Position numbers and translations under genes: made by a program. DNA of 64,000 nucleotides, taken from the NCBI RefSeq assembly GCF_900107045.1, contig NZ_FNON01000001.1, positions 186,001 to 250,000 on the forward strand. Reading direction: 5' to 3'. Shown in pieces: positions 44,801-53,274 of this stretch; the stretch's first letter is position 1; the number at the start of each line of letters is the position of its first letter. This stretch comes from Amycolatopsis xylanica. GTDB lineage: Bacteria > Actinomycetota > Actinomycetes > Mycobacteriales > Pseudonocardiaceae. The notes below the pieces were generated by a model. That model saw only the letters and a list, made by a program, of their open reading frames with translations, was not told the DNA's origin and searched no databases.

Positions 44801-45961
44801 TCACGGGATGTTTCCCGACGCGTCATTCCGCACCACTGCCGCGCTGCCAAGGAGAAGCGCACCCGCCACCAGCACGGCACTCACCACCAGCGGCGAGCGA
44901 AAGCCGAACCCGGCCCCGATCGCCACACCGCCGAGCACGGGACCGGCCGCGGCGCCGACGTTCAGCGCCGCGGTGGCGAACCCGCCCGCCAGCGTCGGCG
45001 CCTCACTAGCGGCGTAGAACACGCGCGCGATCAGCGTCGAGCCGACCGCGAACGACAACGTGCCCTGGACGACCACGAGAATCGGTACCACGACCGGGTT
45101 TCCCGCGCTGACCGCGAACACCAGCCAGCCCGCGAACAACGCGGCCGAGCCGACGGACAGCAGCGTGACCGGGCGGCTGTCGGCGAGCCTCCCGCCAATG
45201 GCCACCCCGGCGAACGAACCGACGCCGAACAACGCCAGCACAACGGGCACCCATCCGCCTGGCAGCCCGGTGACGGCGGTGACGACGGGCGCGAGGTAGG
45301 TGAACGAGCAGAACGTGGCACCATTGACCAGCGCCCCCACCAGCAGCGTGACGATCAGCTTCGGCGACCGGAGTGCCCGCAGCTCGTGCTTGGCGCTGGC
45401 GGCCTCCGGGCCAGCCGGTTCCGCCGGAACCGCCGCGACGATGGCGATGACCGCAGGCACGGAAATGAGCGCGACGCCCCAGAAAGCCGAGCGCCAGCCC
45501 CAGAATTCACCGACGACCGCGCCGAGCGGAACCCCGGCGACACAGGCCAGCGTGATCCCGCTGAGTAGAATCGAGGTGGCCCGGCCCTTGGCCCGCGACC
45601 CCGCCATCGAGGCCGCCGCGGCCAGCCCGACCGCGAGGAACCCGGCATTGGCCAGCGCGGCGATCACCCTGGTACCGAACAGGACGGCGAAGCTGGTGGT
45701 CAGCGCGCCCACCACGTGCACGAGCAGGAAGGCGCCGAGAAAGGCGAGCAGCGCCCGGCGGCGCGGCCACCGCATGCTGAGGATGGCGACCAGCGGCGCA
45801 CCGGCGATCATGCCCCCAGCGAAGGCGGAGGTCAGCGAGCCCACGGCGGGAACGCTCACACCGAGGTCTTGAGCGATACCGGGCACGAGGCCCGACAGCA
45901 TGAATTCGGAAGTGCCTTGGGCGAACACGGCCAGCCCGAGGACATAGATGGCGAACGGCAT
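44801..45961 (-). CDS. MFS transporter (arabinose-efflux/chloramphenicol-resistance-like)
   Basis: A 386-residue protein with 12 predicted helices. The N-terminus PFAIYVLGLAVFAQGTSEFMLSGLVPGIAQDLGVS is typical of DHA1-type drug or sugar exporters (YdhP, AraJ, CmlR). The loop 2-3 motif appears as ILSMRWPRRRALL. The likely role is efflux of a small molecule. Its upstream leader on the minus strand is about 240 bp long and contains an 8-bp stem with a 4-nt loop (46082-46101), so post-transcriptional control is conceivable. Confidence 0.92.
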   Translation of the reverse strand: MPFAIYVLGLAVFAQGTSEFMLSGLVPGIAQDLGVSVPAVGSLTSAFAGGMIAGAPLVAILSMRWPRRRALLAFLGAFLLVHVVGALTTSFAVLFGTRVIAALANAGFLAVGLAAAASMAGSRAKGRATSILLSGITLACVAGVPLGAVVGEFWGWRSAFWGVALISVPAVIAIVAAVPAEPAGPEAASAKHELRALRSPKLIVTLLVGALVNGATFCSFTYLAPVVTAVTGLPGGWVPVVLALFGVGSFAGVAIGGRLADSRPVTLLSVGSAALFAGWLVFAVSAGNPVVVPILVVVQGTLSFAVGSTLIARVFYAASEAPTLAGGFATAALNVGAAAGPVLGGVAIGAGFGFRSPLVVSAVLVAGALLLGSAAVVRNDASGNIP

Positions 45962-46202
45962 TGACAGGCTCCAAGCTCCATGAGGACGCGGCTGTGCCGC
46001 GTTGCTGAATGCCTGGGATTCGAAGTGTCCAGGCGCACCCGCGATGCGGTGAACCCGATGACGAGGGCCAGGAGCCGGCGCGCCACCGGACTACCGGTGG
46101 CTAGCTTCTTTCGGCCTCGGGGCTGGACACGGTGCGCAACGTAGCAACGAGAGCGCCGCTTCGTCCAACGCATTACATGTGGCTTGATCGTCGCTTGCTG
46201 GG

Positions 46203-46248
46203 GTCGTGAGTGTTTAGGCCGGTTAGAACCGGCCGGAACACTCACGAC
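46203..46248. terminator. Palindromic intergenic repeat, copy 5
   Basis: Twenty-two-nt arms with two mismatches and a 2-nt AG loop; outer arms CGTGAGTG/CACTCACG, core GGCCGGTTAGAACCGGCC. Unlike the other copies it is about 240 bp from the nearest gene end, upstream of the MFS gene. Confidence 0.7.
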
Positions 46249-46487
46249 CTCCGGTCCCGCAAGTAATCAGCGTTTTACCACCATGGTTAACCTGTGAGTT
46301 CGCTTAAGCCGGAGTAATTCTGCTTGCGGCACGCAGGCTGGTTAGGTGACTCGCTCCCGGATCGTCGTGGCCAATTCCGCACAAAAAGAGCACAACAGGC
46401 GCACTGGTTGGTTCACTCGCGGTTGTTGGGCGCCGGTGGAGTGTGTGGGGCACGTGGTGCGTGGCTGAGTTATCGCTGCATAAGCGA

Positions 46488-46516
46488 TTGACATAAGCCA
46501 ATTATCTGCTGATAAC
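46488..46516 (+). promoter_or_regulatory. Candidate sigma-70-type promoter of the ESX-associated cluster
   Basis: TTGACA and GATAAC are separated by exactly 17 bp. The -10 region is overlapped by the dyad TTATC-TGCT-GATAA (46502-46515), which could be a repressor site. The first start codon is about 300 bp downstream, implying a long leader. Confidence 0.5.
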
Positions 46517-46814
46517 AGATTTGTTTCGATTATTTCCCGCGTTGTGTGATCGGCTTTACTCGTTTGGCGTACATTGCTGTCACGCCACGTATTCCCATCC
46601 TGGGATAACACCTCGTTGCCGCTCACGTTGCGTCATCTTCTCGTCGAGATCGGGTGGTCGTCGTCCAGAGATGCCGCCTCGGCCTGGTTGCATAGTGTGA
46701 TCGGTCGGATACGGTGTTACGCGCGACCAGCTGACGCGACCTGGCGGCACGTGTCCGGTCGAGGCGGGTCGCGAGGGCGTGAACGCGCGTACGGGCGAGG
46801 GGTGGACGCACGAT

Positions 46815-47276
46815 ATGAGCCTGGCCGATGATCGGATCAGTCCGTGGTTGGACGGCGTTGATATTTACGTCGACAACGCTCGGAACCGCGAAGTCTTGGA
46901 TAACCGCAAGATTCAGGCGGCGCATGCCGGCCCGGGATTCAGTCTCGACAAGGACGAGGCGACCAGGATGCTCGAGCAGGCACGCGCGATTCGCAAGGAA
47001 TTGCAGGATGTCCAGCACAAGGCCGAGTTCCTGGAAAAGATGGACCCGCCCGCCAAAGATCCGGTCAGCTGCTCGTACAACGGGAGCGTGACGTGGTGCG
47101 GCGAGGAAGCCCCCGGAGCTTTCGCTTACGGGGCGGGGCATCTGCGGCTCGAGGCGCTGTATCTCAATGAGCTGATCGAGCGGCTGCGCAAGGCGTTGGG
47201 CATTGTCGAAGCCGAGGACGAACATGCCGCAGGCGAAGCCGCGCAAGCGGGCGCGGTCACCGGGGGCAATTTCTGA
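46815..47276 (+). CDS. Uncharacterised helical protein, first gene of the ESX-associated cluster
   Basis: A 153-residue soluble protein, largely helical (EATRMLEQARAIRKELQDVQHKAEFLEKM; LRLEALYLNELIERLRKALGI), with a central loop containing two cysteines (CSYNGSVTWC). It has no WXG motif at a helix turn, so it is not a plain WXG100 protein, though its helical-hairpin character and position suggest an ESX partner or substrate. ATG 46815 was preferred because a GAGGGGTGG ribosome site precedes it by nine bases; a GTG 12 codons earlier has poor spacing. It overlaps the DUF3558 gene start (TGATG). Confidence 0.78.
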   Translation: MSLADDRISPWLDGVDIYVDNARNREVLDNRKIQAAHAGPGFSLDKDEATRMLEQARAIRKELQDVQHKAEFLEKMDPPAKDPVSCSYNGSVTWCGEEAPGAFAYGAGHLRLEALYLNELIERLRKALGIVEAEDEHAAGEAAQAGAVTGGNF

Positions 47277-47902
47277 TGGCCCGCCGCGCAGTGGTCCCTG
47301 TTCTCGTCGCTCTCGGGCTTGCCGTCGCCGGATGCGCGCACAAGCCGCCCGCCGGGCCATCGCCGGGCAGCATCGTCAGCCAGGCGCCCTCGTCGCGAGC
47401 TCTGCCTTTCGGAGGTGCGCCCAAGGTGGCGGCTCCGTTGACGGCGTCCCCCGTCGCGGGTGATCCGTGCCGGGATTTGCTCACCGCGGAACAGGTGAGG
47501 ACGCAGTTGGGGTCACCTGTCACCTCGAAGCGGGCCGACGATCCTGGGATCGGGCCCGGGTGTGACTGGGTGAATACCGCGACCAGCGGGCATCTGATCA
47601 TCAACTACGACACGGTCACACATACGGGTTTGAGCGGGACGTACAAAAACGTCCAGCCGAGAGCGGAGGTGTGGCGGGAACTTCCGCTGATCCAAGGGTT
47701 CCCGGCGGTCGCGCATGTCACGCCCGGCGGCGGGCCGCCTGACCAGTATTGCGGTGTCACGATCGGGTTGGCCGACGACTTGTCGCTCGAAATGAGCATT
47801 TTCCTCAGCGACGCCAGGAAGGGAAAGACCAACCCATGTGATGTGGGAGCCGGGGTCGCGGCCGACGTCGTCGCCACGTTGCGGCAGAAAGCGGGGGGAT
47901 AG
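47276..47902 (+). CDS. DUF3558 lipoprotein
   Basis: A 208-residue lipoprotein: signal peptide with lipobox LAVAGC, a Pro/Ala-rich spacer, then the DUF3558 domain. The domain opens DPCRDLLTAEQVRTQLGSP and contains the paired cysteines expected (CDW, QYCGVTIGL, NPCDVG). These lipoproteins are an actinobacterial speciality, often next to ESX-associated genes. Their biochemical role is unknown. It starts within the stop codon of the preceding gene and ends one base before the PPE-like gene. Confidence 0.88.
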   Translation: MARRAVVPVLVALGLAVAGCAHKPPAGPSPGSIVSQAPSSRALPFGGAPKVAAPLTASPVAGDPCRDLLTAEQVRTQLGSPVTSKRADDPGIGPGCDWVNTATSGHLIINYDTVTHTGLSGTYKNVQPRAEVWRELPLIQGFPAVAHVTPGGGPPDQYCGVTIGLADDLSLEMSIFLSDARKGKTNPCDVGAGVAADVVATLRQKAGG

Positions 47903-49204
47903 ATGAGCTGGTTCAGCGACATCATCGACGCGGTCGTCGATACCGCGGAAGACGTCGGTGGTGCGGTCGTCAGCGCCGTCACCGACGCGGTCAACTGGAC
48001 GGGGGATCTGTTCGGCGGCGATCTCGGCACGCAGGCGATGTCGGTGCCGGAGTTCGTCGAGCAGGTCCGCGGCGGCAATTCACAGCAGTGGCATGAAGGT
48101 GTCCAGCGTGCGAAAGAGCTGTCCGACGCCCACTCCACCGCGAGCCAGCACATGGGGCGGCTGCTCAGCGACTTGGAAGCCTCCTGGACGGGAAAAGCGT
48201 CCGATGCCGCGCACACGCGCGTGAAGAAGCTGGCCGATGTCGTCACCTCGGCTTCGACGTCGTTCGCGATGAACTCGAAGAGCCTCGAGGCGGTCGCCGG
48301 CGGCTTCGACCACGCCAAGCTGACGCTCAAGGAGATGCCGCCACCACCGGACAAGAGCTTCGGCGACATCCTCACCCCGTGGGACACCGACACCGAGGCC
48401 GCGATCAACCGCTACAACCAGCGCGCCAACGACAATCTCGCCATCTACGACAGCTACTCGCGGCAGGCACAGGCCGCGGTGACCACCCTGCAGCGGGACT
48501 ACGGTCAACTCGGCTTCTATGACGGTGGCGACGTCACACTGGCGGCCGGCCGCGGCCGGCCTGAACAGCACGGATCGAGTGGCGCTCACCACCGTGCCGC
48601 ACCCGACCACACGCCCGCGGCCGGGCCTGGCTCGGTCAGCGCCGCGTCACGGCCTGCTGGGTACGCACTCGATGGGCATCGGCCCTCACCGGCGCCGGTC
48701 GCTCAGCCGTATCCCGCGGATCACACCGTGACCGCGGCGGCCTCCCCGGTAGTGGTGCATCCCTCGTCGCTTCCCGGCGACGGCGTGCCGAATCCGGCAG
48801 GTGGCGGGAGCGCGGCACAACCGTGGAGCGGCGGTGACGGCGACGTGCCACCGCGGGGCAGCGCTCGATTCGCGCACACACAAACACCCGCGGAGCGAGA
48901 AGAAACGAGCCAGAAGCCGACAGGTGCCGGGGCGGGCATCCCCAAGGCAGGGCGACAAAGCGGTGCTACTTTCGCGCCATCTGGTCCGCATACGGGAAGC
49001 AGTTCGCCCGGACCGCGGGCAGGTGGTCGTGTCAGCGCCGCGGCGGGAGGCGTCGCACCGGGCGGACGTGCTCCTGGCGGTGATGACGGTGAGCACCTGC
49101 GCAAGGTCGGGCTGACCGACGCGACCGCGATCACGGGTGATCTGGAGAAGACCATCGATCCGACTACCGGGCTCACGATCACGCCGCCCACCATCGGCGC
49201 ATGA
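47903..49204 (+). CDS. PPE-like ESX substrate with disordered Pro/Gly-rich C-terminus
   Basis: A 433-residue protein. Residues about 40-200 form a helical domain similar to PPE/WXG superfamily proteins: VPEFVEQVRGGNSQQWHEGVQRAKELSDAHS, LEASWTGKASDAAHTRVKKLADVV (a WXG-like W-T-G turn) and FGDILTPWDTDTEAAINRYNQRANDN. From about 210 the sequence is Pro/Ser/Gly/His-rich and probably disordered. It would be exported by a type VII system and need an EspG chaperone, which the next gene supplies. Confidence 0.88.
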   Translation: MSWFSDIIDAVVDTAEDVGGAVVSAVTDAVNWTGDLFGGDLGTQAMSVPEFVEQVRGGNSQQWHEGVQRAKELSDAHSTASQHMGRLLSDLEASWTGKASDAAHTRVKKLADVVTSASTSFAMNSKSLEAVAGGFDHAKLTLKEMPPPPDKSFGDILTPWDTDTEAAINRYNQRANDNLAIYDSYSRQAQAAVTTLQRDYGQLGFYDGGDVTLAAGRGRPEQHGSSGAHHRAAPDHTPAAGPGSVSAASRPAGYALDGHRPSPAPVAQPYPADHTVTAAASPVVVHPSSLPGDGVPNPAGGGSAAQPWSGGDGDVPPRGSARFAHTQTPAEREETSQKPTGAGAGIPKAGRQSGATFAPSGPHTGSSSPGPRAGGRVSAAAGGVAPGGRAPGGDDGEHLRKVGLTDATAITGDLEKTIDPTTGLTITPPTIGA

Positions 49205-49219
49205 GCGGAGCCCACCTCC

Positions 49220-49981
49220 ATGACTTTGATCGATGCTGCCGTTGTGCTGCCCAAACTCGCGTTCATCACCGCGTGGAACCTCGAAGACCTCGGCGAGCCG
49301 CATCCCGTGCTCGGCACCAACCAGCACTACTTCATGACCGAAGACTTCCGGAGAACCGTGCGGAACCGCACGCTGGACCTGCTCGGCGAGCGGCGACTCG
49401 CCCGGCGCGGTGCGATCAGCCCACTGCTCGTCGACACCCTGACCACGATCGCCGACGCCGACCGCGAGTTCTACGGCTGGAGTACCGTTTCCGGCCGGCC
49501 TGGCGACGCGGGCGCGGCGCTTGTCGCCGCCCGTGACCACGACGCGATTCGCGCCGTGGTGACCGATCAAGTCGTCCTGCTGGAACCTGTTCCGGGGAGA
49601 GGATTGGCCGCACGGTTCGTGGAAACCCTGCCACCGGTTCCCGGTGCGGTTACGCGAAGCGTCGTCGTCAGCCGTGCGCAGCCCGACGGCGCCGGGCGAA
49701 GCGCGTTCGCCGAGCCAGCGGACACTCGAGACCTCGACCACCTCCACGCGGTCATGACCGCACCGCGTGATGCCGTGCACCAGCTCTACACGGCCATCCG
49801 CACCGGGACCGGAACACGGCGGCGCAGCCTGCCCATCACGGCGCTCGACGTGACCGGCGAAGGCCGGATCGTCACCTACCTCAACGACGATCCAGACACC
49901 GGCGCGGAATGTGTCAACCTGCGGTCCGGCTCTCCGGCCGCGCTGACCCGGTTGCTGGAGACGACCAACCAGACGCTCTAG
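49220..49981 (+). CDS. EspG-family ESX chaperone
   Basis: A 253-residue cytoplasmic protein matching EspG in size and layout. It has an N-terminal strand-rich half (LAFITAWNLEDLGEPHPVL) and the central GWSTVSGRPGDAGAALVAARDHDAIRAVV stretch. A C-terminal half ends with ITALDVTGEGRIVTYLNDDP. EspG proteins bind PE/PPE-type substrates and deliver them to the EccC ATPase. No ecc or myc genes are in the window, so the secretion core must be encoded elsewhere. Its TAG stop interlocks with the convergent MFS stop (CTAG at 49978-49981). Confidence 0.87.
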   Translation: MTLIDAAVVLPKLAFITAWNLEDLGEPHPVLGTNQHYFMTEDFRRTVRNRTLDLLGERRLARRGAISPLLVDTLTTIADADREFYGWSTVSGRPGDAGAALVAARDHDAIRAVVTDQVVLLEPVPGRGLAARFVETLPPVPGAVTRSVVVSRAQPDGAGRSAFAEPADTRDLDHLHAVMTAPRDAVHQLYTAIRTGTGTRRRSLPITALDVTGEGRIVTYLNDDPDTGAECVNLRSGSPAALTRLLETTNQTL

Positions 49982-51225
49982 GGTTGCTCAGGCTGCGAAG
50001 GTCTTGCTGCGATCAACGAAGTCGCGTCCGCCGACCCGCGAGTGCGGGAGGCACCGGTACCGCCAGGCGATCGATGCCAGTGGAGCAAGCGAACCGCCGA
50101 ACACAAGATCACGACGGCGCCGGATCCGACGAGTGCCATGGGAACGCTGATCCGCTCACCGAGATAGCCGACGAAGTAGCCGAGCAGTGTCATGCCGTTG
50201 GCGAGGACACCGAACGCGGCCCAGGTCCGTCCTTGGCGATCGTGAGGCACGTCCTCGAAGACCAGATACCGAAGCGCGGAGTTCAACACGCCGTTCGCGG
50301 CTCCGCCCATCACGAAGAGCGCTCCGAAGGCCGGAACTGAGGCGAATAGCGGAAGTGCGGCGATACCGGCGCCCATGACAAGCCCGGATGCCGGAATCAC
50401 CAGGGCGGCCCTGCTCGCGTTCCTGGTCGCCCATGGATTGAGCGAACCGGCCAGCAAGCCCGCCGCCCAGCAGGCGACGATGATTCCGTAGGCGCGGCTG
50501 TCGACCCCGCGCTGCTGTGTGAAGAAAAAGATACCGACCACACCTTCGAGAGCTGTCCCGAAGATGATGCTGACAAGGACCAGCACGCCCGACTTGCGCA
50601 AACCACGCACCCGGCCGAGTGATCCGAAGCCGGACATCAAGCTGGCGATCGTCAGGGGCGGGCGGGCGATGCCCTCGATGGGAGGCAGGCGGCGAACGCA
50701 CACCATGGCGGCGCCCGCCAGTACCAGGAACGACGCGACGTCCAGCGTCATGGCCCCCGAACGCCCCAGACCGGCGAAGACAACGCCGCCGATCGCCGGG
50801 CCGAGCACTGCGGACAACGCGGGCGCGGACGATGTCAAGCGCGCCGCCAGCGCGCGATGACGCGCTCCGGCCAGCGCGTGCACGTACTTCGTGCTCACTG
50901 GTCCGAGCAGGCTGCTGGCCGTCGCGGCCGCACCGACCAGCGCGACCGTGAGCTCAGGCGACGACGTCGAGCCGATGAGCCCGTAACAGCAGGCCTGGAC
51001 CAGCAGCACGGCAGGCCAAGGCCACGGTCTGCGCAATCGGTCGGCCACCACGCCACCGAGCAGGCCGACCACGACGCCCGGCAGCAGCTCTGCCACGTAG
51101 ATCGCGGTGAGCAAGCCCGGTGAGCCCGCCTGTGCCGCGGACAGGCCGAGCGCGGTCGCCGCGATGCGGTCGCCGACTTGGGAAACCGTCGCGGCGAGCA
51201 GCAGCACCCAAAGCCGTCGCGTCAC
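49978..51225 (-). CDS. MFS transporter, probable exporter for the adjacent peptide operon
   Basis: A 415-residue protein with about 12 helices (LLLAATVSQVGDRIAATALGLSAAQ; LLTAIYVAELLPGVVVGLLGGVVADRL). It resembles the MFS_3 group of enterobactin- and macrolide-type exporters. It is divergent from the peptide-modification operon, with a 209-bp shared intergenic region, and has no other obvious partner. I therefore infer a role in exporting that operon's product. The GTG start follows GGAGG. It ends convergently on the EspG gene without room for a terminator. Confidence 0.88.
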   Translation of the reverse strand: MTRRLWVLLLAATVSQVGDRIAATALGLSAAQAGSPGLLTAIYVAELLPGVVVGLLGGVVADRLRRPWPWPAVLLVQACCYGLIGSTSSPELTVALVGAAATASSLLGPVSTKYVHALAGARHRALAARLTSSAPALSAVLGPAIGGVVFAGLGRSGAMTLDVASFLVLAGAAMVCVRRLPPIEGIARPPLTIASLMSGFGSLGRVRGLRKSGVLVLVSIIFGTALEGVVGIFFFTQQRGVDSRAYGIIVACWAAGLLAGSLNPWATRNASRAALVIPASGLVMGAGIAALPLFASVPAFGALFVMGGAANGVLNSALRYLVFEDVPHDRQGRTWAAFGVLANGMTLLGYFVGYLGERISVPMALVGSGAVVILCSAVRLLHWHRSPGGTGASRTRGSADATSLIAARPSQPEQP

Positions 51226-51361
51226 TGCCCCCTCCGATCCATCTCATCCCGAATACACCATCGCGCGGACGAATTCCACCTTTTCAAACAGGCTTGAAAG
51301 CGGACATCGCACTGCTCTTTTTGGATAATGCGCAAAGCGGTTAGCAAGTTGATCATCGCAC

Positions 51362-51390
51362 TTGTCAGCGTGCGGCGCGGCAGGTAGTGT
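51362..51390 (+). promoter_or_regulatory. Candidate promoter of the peptide-modification operon
   Basis: TTGTCA and TAGTGT are separated by exactly 17 bp in an AT-richer intergenic stretch. The predicted transcript start near 51397 would give a short leader before the GGGAGG ribosome site at 51421. Confidence 0.5.
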
Positions 51391-51434
51391 CGATTTCAGG
51401 CTGTGAAACGGGACTTCTGGGGGAGGTGTCCACC

Positions 51435-51992
51435 ATGACGATTTTGGCGAGCATGAAAAAGGCAGATGCGTCAGTAGAATGGGCTGAAATATTGGTCGGC
51501 CTGACATCTGACGGCTTTCTGGCGCGCCGCGGAACTCCCCGCAGGGAAGTGCTCGATTTCGTGGCGGATCGGCTTTCCCGCGAGCGGCTGTTCGAACCGG
51601 ACATGCATGAACCGGACTGGTTGACCAGCCAGGCCATTGACGAACCGGCCCAGACGGCACGGGAAGACGCTCGTGACGCACGCGAGCATTCCGGTCGGCG
51701 AGCGACGACATCAATGCGGTATTCCTCTGTTATAAAGCAGGTGAAGGGCTGCCGTCGCACGTGGACAATCGCGCCATTGGGTACGACTGCAACCTGCTCA
51801 TTCCTCTCCAGGTCACACCGCCGAAGTCCGGAAAGGGTTCTGCGACCTACTTCGTGCTCGATTCCGAGCGGACAACGGGTTATCGGCTCGAGCCGGGCGT
51901 CGCGGCATGGTTTCACCCCGCATGGCCGTACGCCACTTACCGAAGGCGAATCGGTGCTGCTTCTTTCGCTCGGTTTGGGGATCGCGCGATGA
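51435..51992 (+). pseudogene. 2OG/Fe(II)-oxygenase-like gene with two compensating frameshifts
   Basis: The gene has a strong start (GGGAGGTGTCCACC before the ATG) and an end overlapping the next gene (ATGA). Coding character changes frame twice. Frame A (VEWAEILVGLTSDGFLARRG ...) runs to about 51690. The -1 frame carries the next 80 residues. Frame A returns near 51935 for the C-terminus TEGESVLLLSLGLGIAR. In the middle the -1 frame has high third-position GC and protein-like sequence (LPSHVDNRAIGYDCNLLIPL ... GVAAWFHPAW), while frame A there is Ser/Arg-rich. The composite of about 185 residues has an H-x-D pair (HVD) and a histidine 52 residues later, the spacing of 2OG oxygenases. A -1 deletion plus a +1 insertion, or sequencing errors, would explain it. 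Confidence 0.65.
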
Positions 51993-52981
51993 ATGCTGCT
52001 GAAGCGCACCTGACGCAAGGATCTTTCGGTGACCCGGCAGGCCTGCTCGCCGACCGTGACACCTGGTACGCGGGCGCCGTGGAAGTCCTTGGGGTAACGC
52101 CGCTACCCGAGGCCGTCAACCTGGACGCCGCCCACCGCAGGGTGCTGGGTCGCGCCAGGATCGACCAGGACATGGTGGGCGAGCGACTGCCGCACGGTTC
52201 GGCGTCATCCGTCGAACCCGCCGCCGGATTCCCGCTACGGGACAAACTGTGGGCGACCAGCTTGGCAGGCGAGGGGGACAGCGCTCTGCGACAGACCGTC
52301 GTTGACGCGTTCGAACTCGGCGGGATGCCACCGTTCCAGCGGTGGCGGCTCGATGACGAGCACGTGGCGGCGCTCGCGGCCGGACTACAGCGACTCGACG
52401 GGGTGTTTCCCGAGCTCGGGCCGACGACCCTGGACTTCGTCCGTGAGGTGGTCGTGCACGACTCGCCGATCTTGAGCGCCTATGTCGCCCAGGTGCCGGA
52501 ATCGATCTTTCTCGGCTCGCGGATCCTGCGGAAGTCTCCTGATGTCATCGCCGAGGCGCTTCTCCACGAGTCACTCCACGAGAAGTCGGCCGTGATCCGG
52601 CTCGCCAGAGTGCTCTTCGCCCCGGGATACGCCGAGGAAACGAGCCCGCTGCTGACGCTCCCATGGACTCGCGGCGGTGGCAGGCCGCGGCGGTTCAGCG
52701 CCTGGCGACTGTTGTCGGCCGCTCATGTGTACACGCACCTCGCGATCTTCTGCTCCGGCGAAAGCGTGAGTGCCGAGTCGAGGGCTCGGGTTCCCGAGTA
52801 TTTCGCCCGCGGCAGCCTCATGCTCGACGCACTGCGTACGAAGACCTTCAGCCGCTGCCTCGGCCTGGACGGCGGCTCGTTCGTCGACTTCCTGCTCCGC
52901 GCGCTCGCCTACCTGGACATCGAGCCGGGGTACGCCATCGACGGGCAACAGATCACCGAGCCGGCCACGGCACAGCACTGA
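51989..52981 (+). CDS. HExxH-type putative peptide beta-hydroxylase, first copy
   Basis: A 330-residue soluble protein. The metal motif HESLH is at 193-197, preceded by a helix (SPDVIAEALL). A second conserved block, AAHVYTHL with H246 and H250, follows about 50 residues later and probably supplies the third ligand. The layout matches the HExxH domain found with ribosomal peptide-modification systems; the NCBI name I recall is aKG-HExxH-type peptide beta-hydroxylase. These would be Fe(II)/2-oxoglutarate enzymes, not proteases. I place the start at ATG 51989, overlapping the upstream stop. A GTG at 51761 would give a longer frame, but that part belongs to the disrupted oxygenase gene. Confidence 0.82.
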   Translation: MNAAEAHLTQGSFGDPAGLLADRDTWYAGAVEVLGVTPLPEAVNLDAAHRRVLGRARIDQDMVGERLPHGSASSVEPAAGFPLRDKLWATSLAGEGDSALRQTVVDAFELGGMPPFQRWRLDDEHVAALAAGLQRLDGVFPELGPTTLDFVREVVVHDSPILSAYVAQVPESIFLGSRILRKSPDVIAEALLHESLHEKSAVIRLARVLFAPGYAEETSPLLTLPWTRGGGRPRRFSAWRLLSAAHVYTHLAIFCSGESVSAESRARVPEYFARGSLMLDALRTKTFSRCLGLDGGSFVDFLLRALAYLDIEPGYAIDGQQITEPATAQH

Positions 52982-52992
52982 CTGGGGGAATA

Positions 52993-53274
52993 ATGCGGAT
53001 CTCCGTTGCCGCCAAACGTATTTCACGTCTCTCGACCGGACGCCATTTTCTGGCCTTCCTCGCCGAACCGGCTCGGGTTGTCCACCTGGACAGCCGGTCC
53101 GTGCTCGCCGTCGTCTCGGTGACCAAGGCCGAAGGCGATCTCGAAGCCGCCGAGGCCCGGTTCGTCCGGTCACTGCGTGACTCGGGAACGGACACGCAGG
53201 TCGCCGCCGAACGGTTCCACGACTCGGTCACCGCTCTGCTCGACTGCGGAGTCCTGCACCGGGAAAACGCCTGA
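52993..53274 (+). CDS. Small protein, candidate RiPP recognition element
   Basis: A 93-residue protein encoded between the two HExxH genes, starting 11 bp after the first and overlapping the second (TGATG). The N-terminal half could form a beta-sheet (VVHLDSRSVLAVVSV). The C-terminal half is helical and ends FHDSVTALLDCGVLHREN, which recalls the last helix of PqqD-like domains (hydrophobic heptads and a terminal G-x-L). Size, fold pattern and operon position would suit a leader-peptide-binding RRE, but the similarity is weak by eye. It could also be an unrelated accessory subunit of the HExxH enzymes. Confidence 0.72.
   Translation: MRISVAAKRISRLSTGRHFLAFLAEPARVVHLDSRSVLAVVSVTKAEGDLEAAEARFVRSLRDSGTDTQVAAERFHDSVTALLDCGVLHRENA

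Larger units (their letters stand above)
45962..46814. other. 853-bp intergenic region between the MFS gene and the ESX-associated cluster
   Basis: The left part is the MFS leader with the hairpin GCCACCGG-ACTA-CCGGTGGC. Palindromic repeat copy 5 follows. From about 46260 to 46620 the DNA is clearly AT-richer than its surroundings and holds the promoter listed below. It also contains the imperfect palindrome TTACCACCATGGTTAAC at 46274-46290. I see no gene in it; open frames are short and lack ribosome sites. Confidence 0.65.

Noticed and set aside
45962..46245. A leader peptide ORF upstream of the MFS gene (begins MRWTKRRSRCYVAHR on the minus strand)
   Set aside because: It is Arg-rich, runs out of frame into the MFS gene and has no recognisable ribosome site. 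A regulatory leader is possible but not demonstrated.
51761..52981. A single long frame (GTG 51761) joining the oxygenase-like segment with the HExxH protein
   Set aside because: The GTG falls inside a conserved-looking strand (SHVDNRAIG) and has no ribosome site. The ATGA overlap at 51989 gives a natural start for the HExxH protein, and the upstream part fits a separate, frameshifted gene.
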